A stretch of DNA of 40,129 nucleotides from Acanthaster planci (Eukaryota > Echinodermata > Asteroidea > Valvatida > Acanthasteridae). Positions within the stretch are counted from its first letter, which is position 1. The number at the start of each line of letters is the position of its first letter. Under the pieces are notes generated by a model. It was not told the origin of the DNA. It worked only from the letters and a program-made list of their open reading frames with translations, and made no database searches. The stretch lies in contig NW_019091454.1 of NCBI RefSeq assembly GCF_001949145.1, forward strand, positions 167,363 through 207,491, read 5' to 3'. Position numbers and translations under genes: made by a program. Shown one piece after another: positions 1-13,500 of the stretch.

Positions 1-507
1 GATGAGGCAGTAGCTACATGCTATTGTTGACTGCAGTTCTGAGACTTTACAAATGTCAGGAAATGGAAAAATGTCTATTTCTTGTGGGTTATCTTGCTTT
101 TCTTACTCTGCTCCCTTTTTTCCAAGGATATTTTCCAACCTTATGCAACCCAAATGGAACCATCTGTGGTATGCCATGATGGAGGCAAAATTGTTTGGAC
201 CATTTGCTATCCAATCCATTGTTTTAGGGGAACTTCCCACAGTCCTGACTGAGTATTTTTAGAAACAGAATGTCAGTTTCAATTGTTTGGTAGATTAATC
301 AAATTGGACGTTGCAGTTTGTTGGGACCTGGGATCAAATCTGCTGATCCTATTGATTAGCAGAGTTACACAATGAACAAATCAAAGCTTTGACCGATGGG
401 AAGTTTATCAAAGATTTGACCAATGGGAAGTTTATATGCAAATCAAACTTTGAGGAAGGTTTGGTCAAACTTGTGAGTGACCAATCATATTCTTGATGGA
501 AAACAAG

Positions 508-715
508 TTTGCCCTTACACTGACATATGTTCATAACACACTGTATAATCAGTGCTTATCCGAAGGCTTGTGAAAAAATTCATAACGTCTGCACTAGTAA
601 GCAACAGGTCCTGGGTTCAAGTTCCACCCGAGTAAGCTTGTGAATTTTTTTCACAAGCTCTCAGATAAACACTGATTATAAAGTGTTGTGAATTTACATC
701 AGTGTAAGGACAAAA
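508..715. mobile_element. MITE with about 75-bp inverted repeats enclosing a tRNA-like B-box
   Basis: Left arm 508-582 and right arm 640-715 are inverted copies: CCTTACACTGACAT...TATAATCAGTGCTTATC...GCTTGTGAAAAAATTCA pairs with its near-exact complement. The roughly 57-base centre contains CCTGGGTTCAAGTTCCACCC, which resembles a tRNA T-arm/B-box with surrounding stem. The element therefore looks like a hairpin MITE that has captured, or evolved around, a tRNA or SINE piece. It lies left of ECT2 exon 17, in an intron or 3' region. Confidence 0.75.
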
Positions 716-838
716 CCCATAATTAAAACCTTGAAGTTTTCTAAACTTACAAATCAATCACAACGGACAGGTACAGACTGACCCGTGGATATCCCTTGAA
801 AGAGAGTACTCTGGATATCTGGATGTGCTTGTACTTAC

Positions 839-3800
839 AGCATCTGTCTTACAAGTGACGTTAGCTATATGTTTACAAAGTGTCTTCAGCCAATCCTCCT
901 TTTTGGGCTCCTCCCTGATGAGGGTGAAGAGATATAAGTGATCCAGCCGTTCTGTGGTGTCCATGGGGGGCTTGCACAAAATGGCAAATGTGTTTTTGCA
1001 TTCTAAAACAAAATAAACAACAGTTAGACATCAACAAAATCAGCTTTCTCACACTATGTGGGTGTTAACACTCTGTCCACTTGGATCAAAACATGTACCT
1101 TGAATGATCTTTGTGTGTGAAATATCTAGCTTACATGTATACATGTATGTGAGACATGTGGCCTACTGGTTTACATTTGTAACTTCCAATCATAATAATT
1201 AGAATCCAGCTACATGTATGTGGTGTATGCTGTGACCTTGGGCAAGTCACTTAACACCCACTTTCCTCTCCACCCAGGAGTATAAATGGGTATCTGTGAG
1301 GGCAGACAGGGTTGTTGTAGTTGATTATAGCCAGGAAACACCTACATGTAAGGAGACATCTCAAAATCCCGGGACAAGTGGTGGACATTGTTGCTTATTA
1401 AGCGGTGGGATTCTTTATGGGCAATCTTCCTACAATGAAGCCATGAGTTTGTTTACACATGTCCCCACTGTGGTTTATGGTTCGGGCCAGGCTGTGTCTA
1501 CTCTAATGGAAGAAATAATGATATACATGTAACAGCTCCAAGATAACCAACTGGTTTGAAATGCTTCCTGTAGGCATTTTCCACATTTATATTAATTGAA
1601 TATAGTTTCTTCTAATAAAAGTTTCAAGGCATAAATGTTGTTTGCTAGTCCGTGTTTCGAAAGTTATTTTTCTTGTGCCTTAATTTTCCTAATCCTTGGC
1701 TTTGGTTGATAGTTATAATTTAGAAACACGTAAAAGAACAAATTAAAGCTAATACTTTGTACATACTGATGGTAAAAAACATGTATAATATGGGTATGCA
1801 AATCATACAATGTGTTTCTTTTTACCCCTCCGACCACAAATTAAAAACTAGGGTTTGACCATCACAGTGCACTAACGTTATGTTTATTAAGTATCAAGGT
1901 CACTCCTCTGGAAACCACAAACCACTCTTGAGGGTCTACTTGTTGTGTTCCCTCAGGCCAAATGTAAACAGTCATTCATGGTTGACAAGTTGCTCATGAA
2001 AGTCTTCTGGAACTTGTCCAGAACAAATGCAGGGCTTTTTGCTGATGAAGAAGGTGTTACCACCTGCAACTTGTCCCAAACCCAAGTTTTGAGATGGTCC
2101 TAACATGGCTGCACTAAGTTGTTTACTTTCTAGGGAACCGAGTTGGTTTTAGATTTTAAGATTGTTTCTGGACCCGGTAAGGATAATAAAATGCATAGTG
2201 CTTTGAGCACCAGTACTGGATGATATGTGCCGTTAGAAATATCTTCATTATGATTTTTCCTTTTGCAACAGGTAACATTATTTCCAAAATTCCTTTATAC
2301 AAGTTTGCACAATGACACACTTCCCTACGGCCTCTGGGTCTCAGGCTCACTGGTCCACTCAAAAATTGCAAGACAAACTATAAACACACATACATGTGCG
2401 GGTACACACCTTCTGTTTCCTGCACATCTAGAATCCTCCTGATATGAGACAGAGGCACTAGCTCAATGTGTTTGTAGAATTTCTGTGGTGCCTTGCTGCT
2501 GTGGGGACTCTTAAAGGAAGTTCCTGGTTTGCCACGTCGCTTGCAGATCTGTTGTAGAAATGTCATGAACATTCTAAGTTGAGTCATTGTGTCGATTCAG
2601 CCATGGAAGTCACAGAAAAAAAAGTTAGGGATGCATTCTCTCAGGCCCCATTTGAAATTCCATTCAAGATGCATGTAAATGTATCTAAGGCTGGGGGGGG
2701 GACCAATCAAGTGACCGTAACTTGACAAAACCTTAATGGATCTTGACCAAACTTGATATACCTGTACATGTATGAACTACATGTACATGTAGCTATGGGG
2801 AAAGAGAGCCAATCAGCTTGTTCATACATGAGTTGATTAATTTGGTACACCTTAATTTCCTCAAGATTTTTGTCGCCCAAAATCTCTCTGTTGAACTTAA
2901 AACTCATTGTTTTAAATACTTCGGACTGCTTTCTAAAAATAATAAACTCCAAATCAGTCTTTAAAAAAAATCACCCAGTAGGTATTGAACGAGTATACAA
3001 TGACAACATCGGTCACAAATTACCTGTATCATGTAAATAAGAGCTCCTTATTGATAATATGCCCCAACAATGAATAGAGCCATGTAGTTTGCAAGTCTTG
3101 CACAATACAGCTATTTCTTGTGAGGCTATACACCCAGTAGCCACTAAACCATCGTCTCATGTATCTATTACAGTGCGCTAAGAGGGACTGAACTTATTTG
3201 AGAACTACACGTATATACTGTATGTACAGGTCCATGACCAAGGCTTGTTAATGTCAAGTTTTAAGGCTATACACGTCAAATCATTCGCACATGTGCGCAT
3301 CATACTCCAGATTTTTTTTTCCTGTAAATATTTGTATGTGCCAGGGTGTGTGGATCAAAACAGAACAGGCATCTTACATGTGATTGATAATTGCCAAATT
3401 GCTTCCCCCTCCCCCACTGTGAAGCAACTTGTATTGACTGTGTTGTGTGTACAGTGGGCCCAATGGTAATGCACAAGGCAATGCTTGCATGATACACTCA
3501 ACACTGATTTCCTACTGCTAATAATGACCAGAACCACATGGAAAAGCTGGAAGCTATAGTGACCCCCACAACAACAGGAGATACATGTATGTTCAGAATT
3601 TTGGTCCAATGAAGTGTGGTTTTCTATAGGATCATCACTGAGCTCATGGGCTCATGCAGCGATGGCTGGTCAATGTAGGCACTTTACATAAATCCCCATG
3701 AGCCTTTACATACATGTAAATCCCCATGTCAAAACTTAGCAGTGCTGTAACAGAAAGTATTTTACATGTTTTTGTTGTGTTTGGGACTTATAATTTTGAT

Positions 3801-4509
3801 TGTTGTATCTGAAAAAGCAAAGTAAATGAGAGCGCTGCAACCACACTTACGTGTAAATGTACACAATTAATGGGAGAACAGCACAGGATATGAAAAACGA
3901 GCTTTATATCTGGAAGAGCATCATATTAGGGAGTGCAGTCACGAGAATACACTGTACACCAAATAGGATGATGGCAGCAAATTAAACATGTTATAAACAG
4001 AAATTTGGTTGACACAAACCTCCAATTTTCAAAATTTTTATTCCCGTGGTCTTTAGAGTCATGCATGTTTCACAAATAGCACTGGTCATTACATTTACAC
4101 ACTGTTCTGAGAGTCAGTACTGCGGATAAATAAGTATGCAGATTGAAATGGAAACAAGTCTAAAGTTAGGGCTACATGTAAATGCTCCCTTATGAACCCT
4201 TACATGTATGTACCCAAATGTTAAGCTTTGCCACACTGGGTTATTCTCTGTGTTTTAGAGAATTCATCTACATGTGAAACTACACAAACCTCAAGTGTGT
4301 CTGAGAACAGGAACATGCTGATGTTGCCTCCCTTTTCAGAGAAGTTTTCTCCTTTACCATTCTCTTTATCCCCAATCTCAGTCATATCTGCTCGCATGAT
4401 GAAACTACGATGTGCCGACAGAAGATGAGGAGGAACATCCTCAATATCATTAATGACTTCAAACATCTGGGTGTGGCCTTCTGTCTTTCTCTTATCTTCA
4501 TTGATGTGT
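839..4509 (-). CDS. ECT2: ECT2 exons 15-17: end of DH and PH domain
   Basis: Exon 15 (4509-4290) encodes HINEDKRKTEG at the DH-PH junction and the PH strands HLLSAHRSFIMRA and ISMFLFSDTLE. Its middle contains a Gly/Glu/Lys-rich loop that is a little different from human. Exon 16 (2548-2410) encodes the basic ICKRRGKPG and IELVPLSHIRRILDVQETE. Exon 17 (1002-839, 54 codons) encodes the final PH helix region EDWLKTLCKHIANVTCKTDA, matching human ECT2. Exon 17 ends at a GTAAGT donor. I find no exon for the tail between 1 and 838, which holds a long inverted-repeat element instead. Confidence 0.93.
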
Positions 4510-7500
4510 CTAGACAAAGTAAAATACATGCATCAACTTAAAGTATTACAGAATATGTGGTCTTTCTAGTTACATACTTCCAATTGTAAATCCATCTACC
4601 GGTAGTTGTTAAGCATTACTACATTTTGCGGAAACCCAATCATAAAAGTCCATGAACAGTTATGGAATAACATTCATACATTGTTACCAAGCTTACAGTT
4701 TGATAATCTGTGATCAGATGAGACATTTTATTGTAATCAATGCTGCTTACACCACATGAAAGCGTAACTCTTGGTTAATCCTTGTCACTTGTTAATGGTG
4801 CACCAGTGTTCACGTTCAGAAAAAGGGAATGGTTTTCAACATAAACTGCCATGCTTTTGGGATTTCCACACTCCCACACAAGAGTTCTGACACTGGGACA
4901 GAGCATAGGTAAGCAGCCTCACCCCTCAAGATAATGGAAGAGTCCAAACCAAGCAGCACTCTAACATGACAGCTCTTTCAGAGCATCATGGCGAACGCCT
5001 GTGTTTCTCAAACAATAAAGAGACATTTAGCTTCCTGGTTTTTGAATCACAGTAACTTTCATGCCCAAAATGCAAGGACAGTTACCACATTAGTTGATTT
5101 ACTAAGTGTTTATGATGTGCACTGACGTGTAGATGGTTTTCGACCGACGTACATGTACATGTGAAGAGCGAACAATGACTATGTTGTTGATCGTGCATGT
5201 GTACATGTACGTTGTGGTCCCGCACTGACTGTGGTGACTGCAATCACTTCATAGTACTGCACGATGAAGTGCTTATTCGGCAAATTCTCAACGTAGCATT
5301 GCTGAAGGGGAAACACAAACTTGAAGGTAAATTTGCCAATCACAAGTACTACCCCCAGTGGTGGAAAAAAGGCACTTTTGGAGGGCCATAATTGGTCAGG
5401 TATGCATTATCCAGGCACTCTGGAACGTCCTATGGCCCATGGATTTTTGCGAGACAAATTATATGAGCTGCGTTTTGAGTGCTAAAAATGAACATTTTTC
5501 TCGATTTTTCTCAGGACAGTGAACTCAAAAAATTAAACAAGTCCATGGAATGATACACAAGTAAACAGCAAACCCCCAACTACAGTAGGTCAATTTTGAC
5601 AAACTGGAATACATGCTAATCGTGTACACTACCTTCAAAAGGAATAACCAAGTGGATAACCACACACTGTTCAGTGTTAACAACTTCATGCAACTCAAAC
5701 TGCACAGTTCCTGCACATCCTACCTACATGTACAGTATACTGCAAAACCATTCATCTTCCAACAAAGTGGAATATTAAGAATCACCATAATCAACATGTT
5801 GACTTTATGAAATAAAAGTTTATTTTAGACATGTTTGTTTAATAAGTTCATGCCCAAGTTACGCACACCTGGTTACACTGGACATTGTAGCATTAACTTT
5901 ATGTGTAATCCCATTCATGTAAGGTACGGTACAAACAACAATGCTCATCCTGAACTACCAGCATGAGCAAAGCAGATTATCCTATACCAAATGTTAAGTA
6001 TACATTTAACTGCTGTCCTTATTGATGTGAGCAATTTATTACACTTGGTATGATAAGGATTTTGTCTCTGTATTATTCAGGCTGTCAATTTGACAAAATA
6101 TTATCTCACCACATCAAACGATCACAAGAGATTAACGGGAAACCAGCTAGGTTATTTTGGACCATCTCAGAGCCTGGTCGGGGGAGGGTTGACAAAGGGA
6201 CCCTAAGAATTTAACTATCCTGAAACCAATTTTTCAAAAACTTAGCATGCATGTAAAGACACTCCTTATCAGTACAAAGGTAAAGTTTTGACTACATCTT
6301 ATATATGGTTTTGTTGGCACAGTAGTTTGCAGTTGAAGGCCCCACGCATGTCAGTCTTCCTGTACTGAACATGGCAGTGGAAAAGTATACATTTTGGGCT
6401 GACTTGCCTTGGAAAAATGGGCACTGCACAAAAATGGTATGTTCAATTTTCACAAAACTGGTGTAAAACTGACTGCAAAGAGTAAGTGAATAAAACTGTC
6501 AAAGGCCTGGCTCATGAAAAAAATGCACTGCAACAATAACGAAAAAACTGTCAAGGGGGTGGATTCTGTCCCCCAGCTCTTTTAGGGTTAACCCCTTCAC
6601 GCCAGGATTCTTTTAACCGTGACTGCTGGGCTCTGGTATGCCCAGTATGCAAAGTTCTGTCCAGTAGCAGGCCCCATTGAACCAGCAGCTGCATGGTGAA
6701 TAGACTGTATGTGTGGTATGCACTAACCTTCACACAAAGCCATTCTGTGGACGGCTCCCGGTATGAAGGGGTTAAAGATTAAAAAGTATGTGAAATATTA
6801 CGATCTGCAGGTTTAAAAAGAACTTACTCTGCAACCTTCCTGAGTGAGTCTAATGCTTGTGACAATTGCTTCCACTCTGTATGTCCCTCTGGAGTTCGCT
6901 TGTGTAAATCTATGTCAAAGACAACCAGCAAAGCACATGATCATCACACTGTTTAAAGCAAAAGCAATCACTAAAAGCAAAAAACATACACGCATATACC
7001 TTTGAGCTAGGAGTTGATCATGAGGCTGCATCCTAAAATTTGGTCACACTGGATCTGTGTGAAGATCATTTTGTGGCATGTGCCTGTACCTATTTCCAAT
7101 AGTTCCTTGGCAGAAATGCATCCAATGCATGGGCAAACAAAAGAAAGTACAGTAAGCTGTACAGTAAGCTATGTCGTCATCATACAACTCAGCAAATCAC
7201 TCAAGTCCTGATCGTCTCCAAAGCATTTCCATTAAAATTTTTATTTCTAAAACGGCTTTTATACATTGTCATTTTGCCTAAGTCGGAGTGTTACTCTTAG
7301 TCCCATTTCCACAAAAAGCACATCAAAACCCTTTGTGTCAGTCTGCATTTAAAAATCCCACATTGACATGATTCCCCCGCTACGGTTGGCAAGAAGTGTC
7401 AGTGAAAAGTCATAAGGTGCCATTCGTTTACTGGCGTGGTCCGTGATGGCTGCATCGTGGTGTTTATGTGGCGTTACAATTAGGACACATCTCAGGGCAG

Positions 7501-10500
7501 CGTTGCATGTACTGCTAGCATGGATGAACCCCAGACCTTTCTCTCCCAACATACATGTACATGTATGTGCGTTTAGAGGATATCACATACATGTGCCATG
7601 TAAAATCATGGAGTACATAAATATAATAAGAGTATGTGGAGTCAAAATAATAATTTCTGCTTTCCCACGGCCCAAGCATCAGACAAGTTGCGTTGCGAGC
7701 GCAGTGTGGATGGGGGAAACGCAAGAGACTCGATGAAGCATGTATGACACACAGGTTCCTACCACCTTGACAACTTGAGTTACATTCCAAACTTCAACAC
7801 TCTGAAAAAATGAAGGGATCAAAATCCTCTGAAATACTTCAGCAAATAAGTTAGTTCACACAACTACATGTACATTGCCTTTGATGCAAAGGTATTTTCT
7901 ACTTTCATGTACATGTACATTGTTTTTTGAAGGTTTTAGTGCATGTATTTTCAGCAGCCCAGTGGAGCAACATTTTTTTTGTTGGACTGTCGCTGGGTGA
8001 ATTCAGCATTTATTGGTCCATGTACATGCAGCCACTCCGTTCACACTGATGGACCGCTACACTTCACAAAATTCAATCCCCATGTCAAAACTTCGGGGCA
8101 CTGTAAACCATGTTGCTTGTTTTCATTTTGTCTATTCCTTCCTCCATGCGCGGAATAGATATTTTGAGCGTAGCAACCCAATCACATGTACATTGACATG
8201 TATGTATGCATAGGTCATAGTTTCATGGAAGTCCGCAAAATGACGACTTCATGTGAGTCATCACAAGTTTGGGGGTACCAAGGGTGCCGACTTACTGTAG
8301 TTCCTTTAGTACTGTTTACTGTACTGAATTCTGAATACTCACCCACATATGGTATATACATTTTAACTTCTGCATAGAGACTACGGACAGACAGGAATCG
8401 ATCAGTGTCCATACATGAGTCACTGTACTGTGGGGGATTAGTAACTTAATCACCATCTTAGTAAACTAACCTGACAGAAGTAGAATCATACTAGGCAGCC
8501 TCTGAACAGGTCGGATCAGGAGTTCAGTCAATGTCTGGCGACCGCACTCTGGCTTACTCTGACATATCTATGTGTAGTTAAATTTAAAGGACGTAATTAT
8601 CTAATGTGTGCAGAACTTTCAAATGTCTTTCAACAAGCCAAGCCTACACGGCCACACAATAGCTCAAATGATCACTACCATTGTCTGTCTGTTTGTTGTC
8701 CATTTCCTTGTTGTGGTAATTACCTTCTTGTTCATCTGATTGCTATACATAAACCCTTCTCTCACCATTGCCCTTGTTAGAAAAGGTCTATGTATTATGA
8801 ACAACTTTTCTTATTAGTTTGATTAGTTTGATTTGACCTAAACATTTGTAACTGCCTTAAGTTAGTCAGTGCACCAATTGTGATGCAGTACAGTACCTCC
8901 AACATCAAAGTTCACAGCAATTAAACAGCTGTGTGGGTAGCAGTTTCAAAGCATTGCAAACACCGAATAGTTTATATCAATGAACACGGACAGCATATCA
9001 AAAACTTATGAATGAATGCAACAAGATTTTCAAAACCTCAAAAAGTTTCACTAAAAGTTGTACAGTTACGTCCTACTTCCTCCATTTGCCATTTTGCACA
9101 ACAGTTTTCCTTTTGGCCTTTCTTATGGCCAGCATCAAATGAAGGATGTTTACATAAAGAGAAATAAAAATTTACAACTGGCAAAGTAATAAAGTCAGGA
9201 GACAGTTACCATCTACAGGCAGTTTGTTATTACCTTGAGGAAGGCGTGGAACCTGGGTTTCTGCTTGTCACATTCAATAACCGTTTGCTTGCTCAACTCA
9301 AAGAAGTTGACAAAGGCTGGGTAAGCCTTCATAATATCTGCTGACTGAAAGAGAAACTCCAGTGTTTACAAAACCCTAAGATATAAGAATAAGCTAGTTA
9401 ATTATTCCACTTGCCCATGCCAATGTGATAGTATAAGCTAGTTGATTATTCCACTTGCCCATGCCAATGTGATAGTGTAAGCAAGTTGATTATTCCACTT
9501 GCCCATGCCAATGTGATAGTATAAGCTAGTTGATTATTCCACTTGCCCATGCCAATGTGATAGTATAAGCTAGTTGATTATTCCACTTGCCCATGCCAAT
9601 GTGATAGTATAAGCAAGCTGATTATTCCACTTGCCCATGCCAATGTGATAGTGTCAACACAGAAGATAAACATACTAGTAGATTTTTTAATTTTTCATGG
9701 AATTAAAAGAGGATGGAAATATGGTTGTTTGTACAGGCTGGAGTGGGAAATTACTGTAAAGGATGGTACAGAGGAAAGTTTCAAGAATTGTTTTTTATAA
9801 ATTCTGAACATATAACATATACTTTCTGTCAATTTGTAAGCACCCACTATAATTCTACACACAACAATGGTTTATCTATCTTGCCAACAGCAAGATATAT
9901 GTAGTTGGATATTAATTCTGTTGATTGGTTCATGGCATTATGAGCGTGTACCGCTGTGTATCACATACTACAGTATCACTGCTGGTGCATGTACAAGATG
10001 ACTCCTGAACACTACAGCATATTCAGGTGTATTGTACACAGTGCCTATGCCCATGCCTGAAGTTCAGCTGTAGCACTCATTAGAGCAATTGGTCTAAACA
10101 CACTTCAGTCCATTAAGTCTCGGTGCATGTGCCCTACATCATACATGTACATATACCTTATCTAATGTGTGTGTACATGAAGAGAAAAAATACTGGTCAA
10201 GAAACAGCACTAACTGTAACCCTAGGAGTATCAACTGATAGGAATAGAGTTTATTTTTCAAATGTATAGAAACTGCTATTAACCAATAAGTTCCTGCATA
10301 TTTTTTGACCGGAATTGTCTATGGTCTCAGTTGTAAATGATAGAATATTACAATAATATTAAATCTTGGAGCAGCAACAGCAGTTTCTGGTTCTCACATG
10401 CTTAATGATGATCTCAGCAATGCTCTTATCTTCACTGTAATCATCCAACAATTTCTCTAGGTCTTCCTGTAGACGTTGATGCACTTCATGTATCTCAGGG

Positions 10501-13500
10501 ATCTTACTAAAGATAGTTTTAATCTCCTCCTGGTCAAGGATAGGTCCACCAGTCTGCTCTTTCTCCAATGGCTCTTTGAAAACCTGTAATAAAATCAAAG
10601 CATGTTTATTGCTAATCAATAAGTATTTCACTCATATCAGATAAAGAGCAACAATTGTTGCATAAATGACAGGAAGGGGGCTCATAGTGGCACAGGCACT
10701 GAGCACTTAGTCACCACATTTCGGTATAGTGTGTATTTCCAAAACTGGTCTTTTTCTGTGAATTCTGTAATATAACCTCTCTGAAGGAGCTCTTTCTTAA
10801 TTCTTCAGAAGATTAATTTTCAATTTCAAGTGCAATAATTTCAAGAAATCTTGACAAAACAGATGCACATGATCCTGAAGATCTTTGCTAGAAATTTTAA
10901 ATACTCTGTTGGGCAACCATTTTGTTGAGATCCGGGAGATTACAATGACATTGTTGCAATATGGCCTTCTGTTGAGATCCGGGAGATTACAATGACATTG
11001 TTGCAATATGTCCTTCTGTTGAGATCCGGGAGATTACAATGACATTGTTGCAATATGGCCTTCTGTTGAGATCCGGGAGATTACAATGACATTGTTGCAA
11101 TATGGCCTTCTTATGTCAAGCAATTTCACAACTGAAACATACCGTGAGAATAGTGCGAAGTATTCCTACATAATTAGCTTCTGTCTGTAGAAGTTCCATT
11201 GCTGTAAGGTGACGCTTGGAGATAGGCTTTTCTGGGGTACTCCGAGTGACAGGGGTGTCATCAACTTGCATCGGGGTGCAAGGCTCTAATCACAAAGAAA
11301 TAATTATTTTCACATACTAACATGATTTCTGTCTCAAATTTGGACACTATCAACTTGTTGCAGTACAAACAAACCTCTCACTCATAGAACGTACAACAAA
11401 ACATATGGATCTGGAAATTTAAGGTGTTGAATGGTGAGTTTTTGGGCAACTCCAGACATGCAATGTAGGAAAGTCCTTTCTTGTATACATGTAGATGAAG
11501 GATTGTCACTGTGCATCTTCCATCACAAAGATCATGCCTAATCCTCACTCAAGATGTGCCTTCATTCTTTCTACGCTTCTCACTACTTTCCCCTGGTTTC
11601 TTCTGATAAAATTGCAAGTGGTTTCAAAACCTGCAAGTTTGTGGTTAGATCTTAACAAAAATCACACACAATAAAGGCTTTAAGTTGGGTTGACTAAGAG
11701 TACCAACTGAAAACACTACAAGTCAAACAAACAAAAAACTTTGCATGAATCTGGTTTGAAATTTAAATATCTCATTGTAGTACTTTTTCTAATAAGGTCC
11801 ATCTCAGCCTTTTATATGATATTGGCCAGGGATATCGTGTGTGATATATGTAAAGAAATGCTGGTATACCATTTCCTGCCAGTGATTCATCAGGAGTAGC
11901 ATCCAGCAGTGATGAAGCTGACATGGACATGACTGTGCTTGGGTCATGTACATGGAGCGTGCTTGATCGACGTTTTGAAGGCATCCGTGGTGATGCTAAG
12001 TCATCATTCTCTTGACTTAATGCAGCTAGGCTCTCCTTTAACCGTCGTCTTTTCCGTGAAGTATGCATGACAGGTGTAGTTCCTGGTGTTTTAGGTACTT
12101 CATCAGAACCAACAGTCTACTCAAGGAAAAGAATCCCATCAATGATGAATAGCTACATGTACATGTAATACACAAGACAAGTATCCCCTTGAATTTACAG
12201 CATTAGACAAAATGACTATATCTCACTTACATCCACTTGTGAGAGCTGAATTCTAGCTGTTAATTTACGATGACGTATTCAAAATTTGGCTTTATACCAG
12301 CATGCAAATTATGGAGGTGTCAGACATAAGCAAAAATCTTGTGAGAATTTTTGGTTTAAGTTACCAAAGTGATCATTTTTTATGAATGTGTTCCATTGAA
12401 CAATCATGGAACCACAGCACAGGCTAGCACAAACATACAGTGCATGTACAGGCCTCAAATTTCCCGACGGCCATAGCCATCGGTGCCTTCCCATTTGGTC
12501 GTGATGCCTTTGAAAGTGAGCGTGTTTCACCGCCAAGATGGCAGTGCCTTTTTTCTCTTGGCCATAGTGCCTTACACGTGCATATCGACTGCCCCTGTTC
12601 AGCAGGGTACACGGAAAGCGGCCTGGAAAGTGACATACACATCGTTCCATGATCGGTCACATTCGACTGGAACACCGCACCGCGCCACGCCACCCAAATG
12701 CATGGCATGTATGCATATACAAGGCATGCATGCACTGTGTATATAATGGGGATATCTACACTCGGCCTGGCCTGCTGCGCACTGGCGACTCGACCCACTC
12801 TATCCATGCACACTGCACGATCGCAAGCACGTCACAGGCGACACCCACCAGCCTATCCAGTGACTTAGCATATTAGCACATGCGCAAGCCAAGCATTTCA
12901 ATGCACCATGTTAGTCTAGAACAAGTGCTCATCAATGTGTACGCGTGTTAACGGTATATCGAGAGCTCCACGTTTTTCATGCACACTGGACAATGGTATG
13001 GTCGTGGCAGTATTTTAACTAACACTGCAATGTAGTGTTTGCAGTTTAGTGCAACATGCTGCGCGCAATCTGAACTGTACATACATGACACCGGTCAATT
13101 GGGACTACCCTGATTAATTCTCACGTACGTTGTTGTGTGCAAAATCACTGGCCTAGCCAGTTTTTGTGGTACAGAAAATGCCGAGGAAAGAACAGCTGCG
13201 GTCAAAACAGACCTTTCAACATTCAGTAGAGCACTGGTTCGCCACTTATCACGGACATGTTCAGGTATAATGCGTATCCCACCTTTTCTCAGACCTGAAT
13301 GAATATTGATTTTCTTGCAATATAAAAAAAAATCAGGATGGCATTAATTGGCCATAACTTTGGTACACTGATGGCGTTAATGGCCTCACGTTTGGCATTA
13401 GTGCCCTTTATTTCAGCCAGTCCACCAATGCCAAATGGTAGTGCCCTAAAAAAAAAGAAACTCGAGGCTTGCATGTATATGTATTAACAGCACAAGAGCT

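Larger units (their letters stand above)
1003..6827 (-). other. ECT2 introns between exons 14 and 17 (excluding exons)
   Basis: The introns 1003-2409, 2549-4289 and 4510-6827 contain the SINE fragment at 1190-1335, the direct repeat at 3682-3728, a diverged copy of a dispersed repeat at about 5250-5535 and many TACATGTA words. I see no further coding potential; short open frames lack motifs. Confidence 0.65.

Noticed and set aside
580-645. A functional tRNA gene around the GGTTCAAGTTCC segment
   Set aside because: Only a T-arm-like part is present; there is no acceptor stem, D-arm or anticodon arm in register, and it lies inside a hairpin MITE.
12309-12876. Several overlapping open frames of 70-129 codons on both strands
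   Set aside because: The region is CpG-rich and low in stops on both strands; the frames overlap each other and none shows a domain. It lies in an ECT2 intron.
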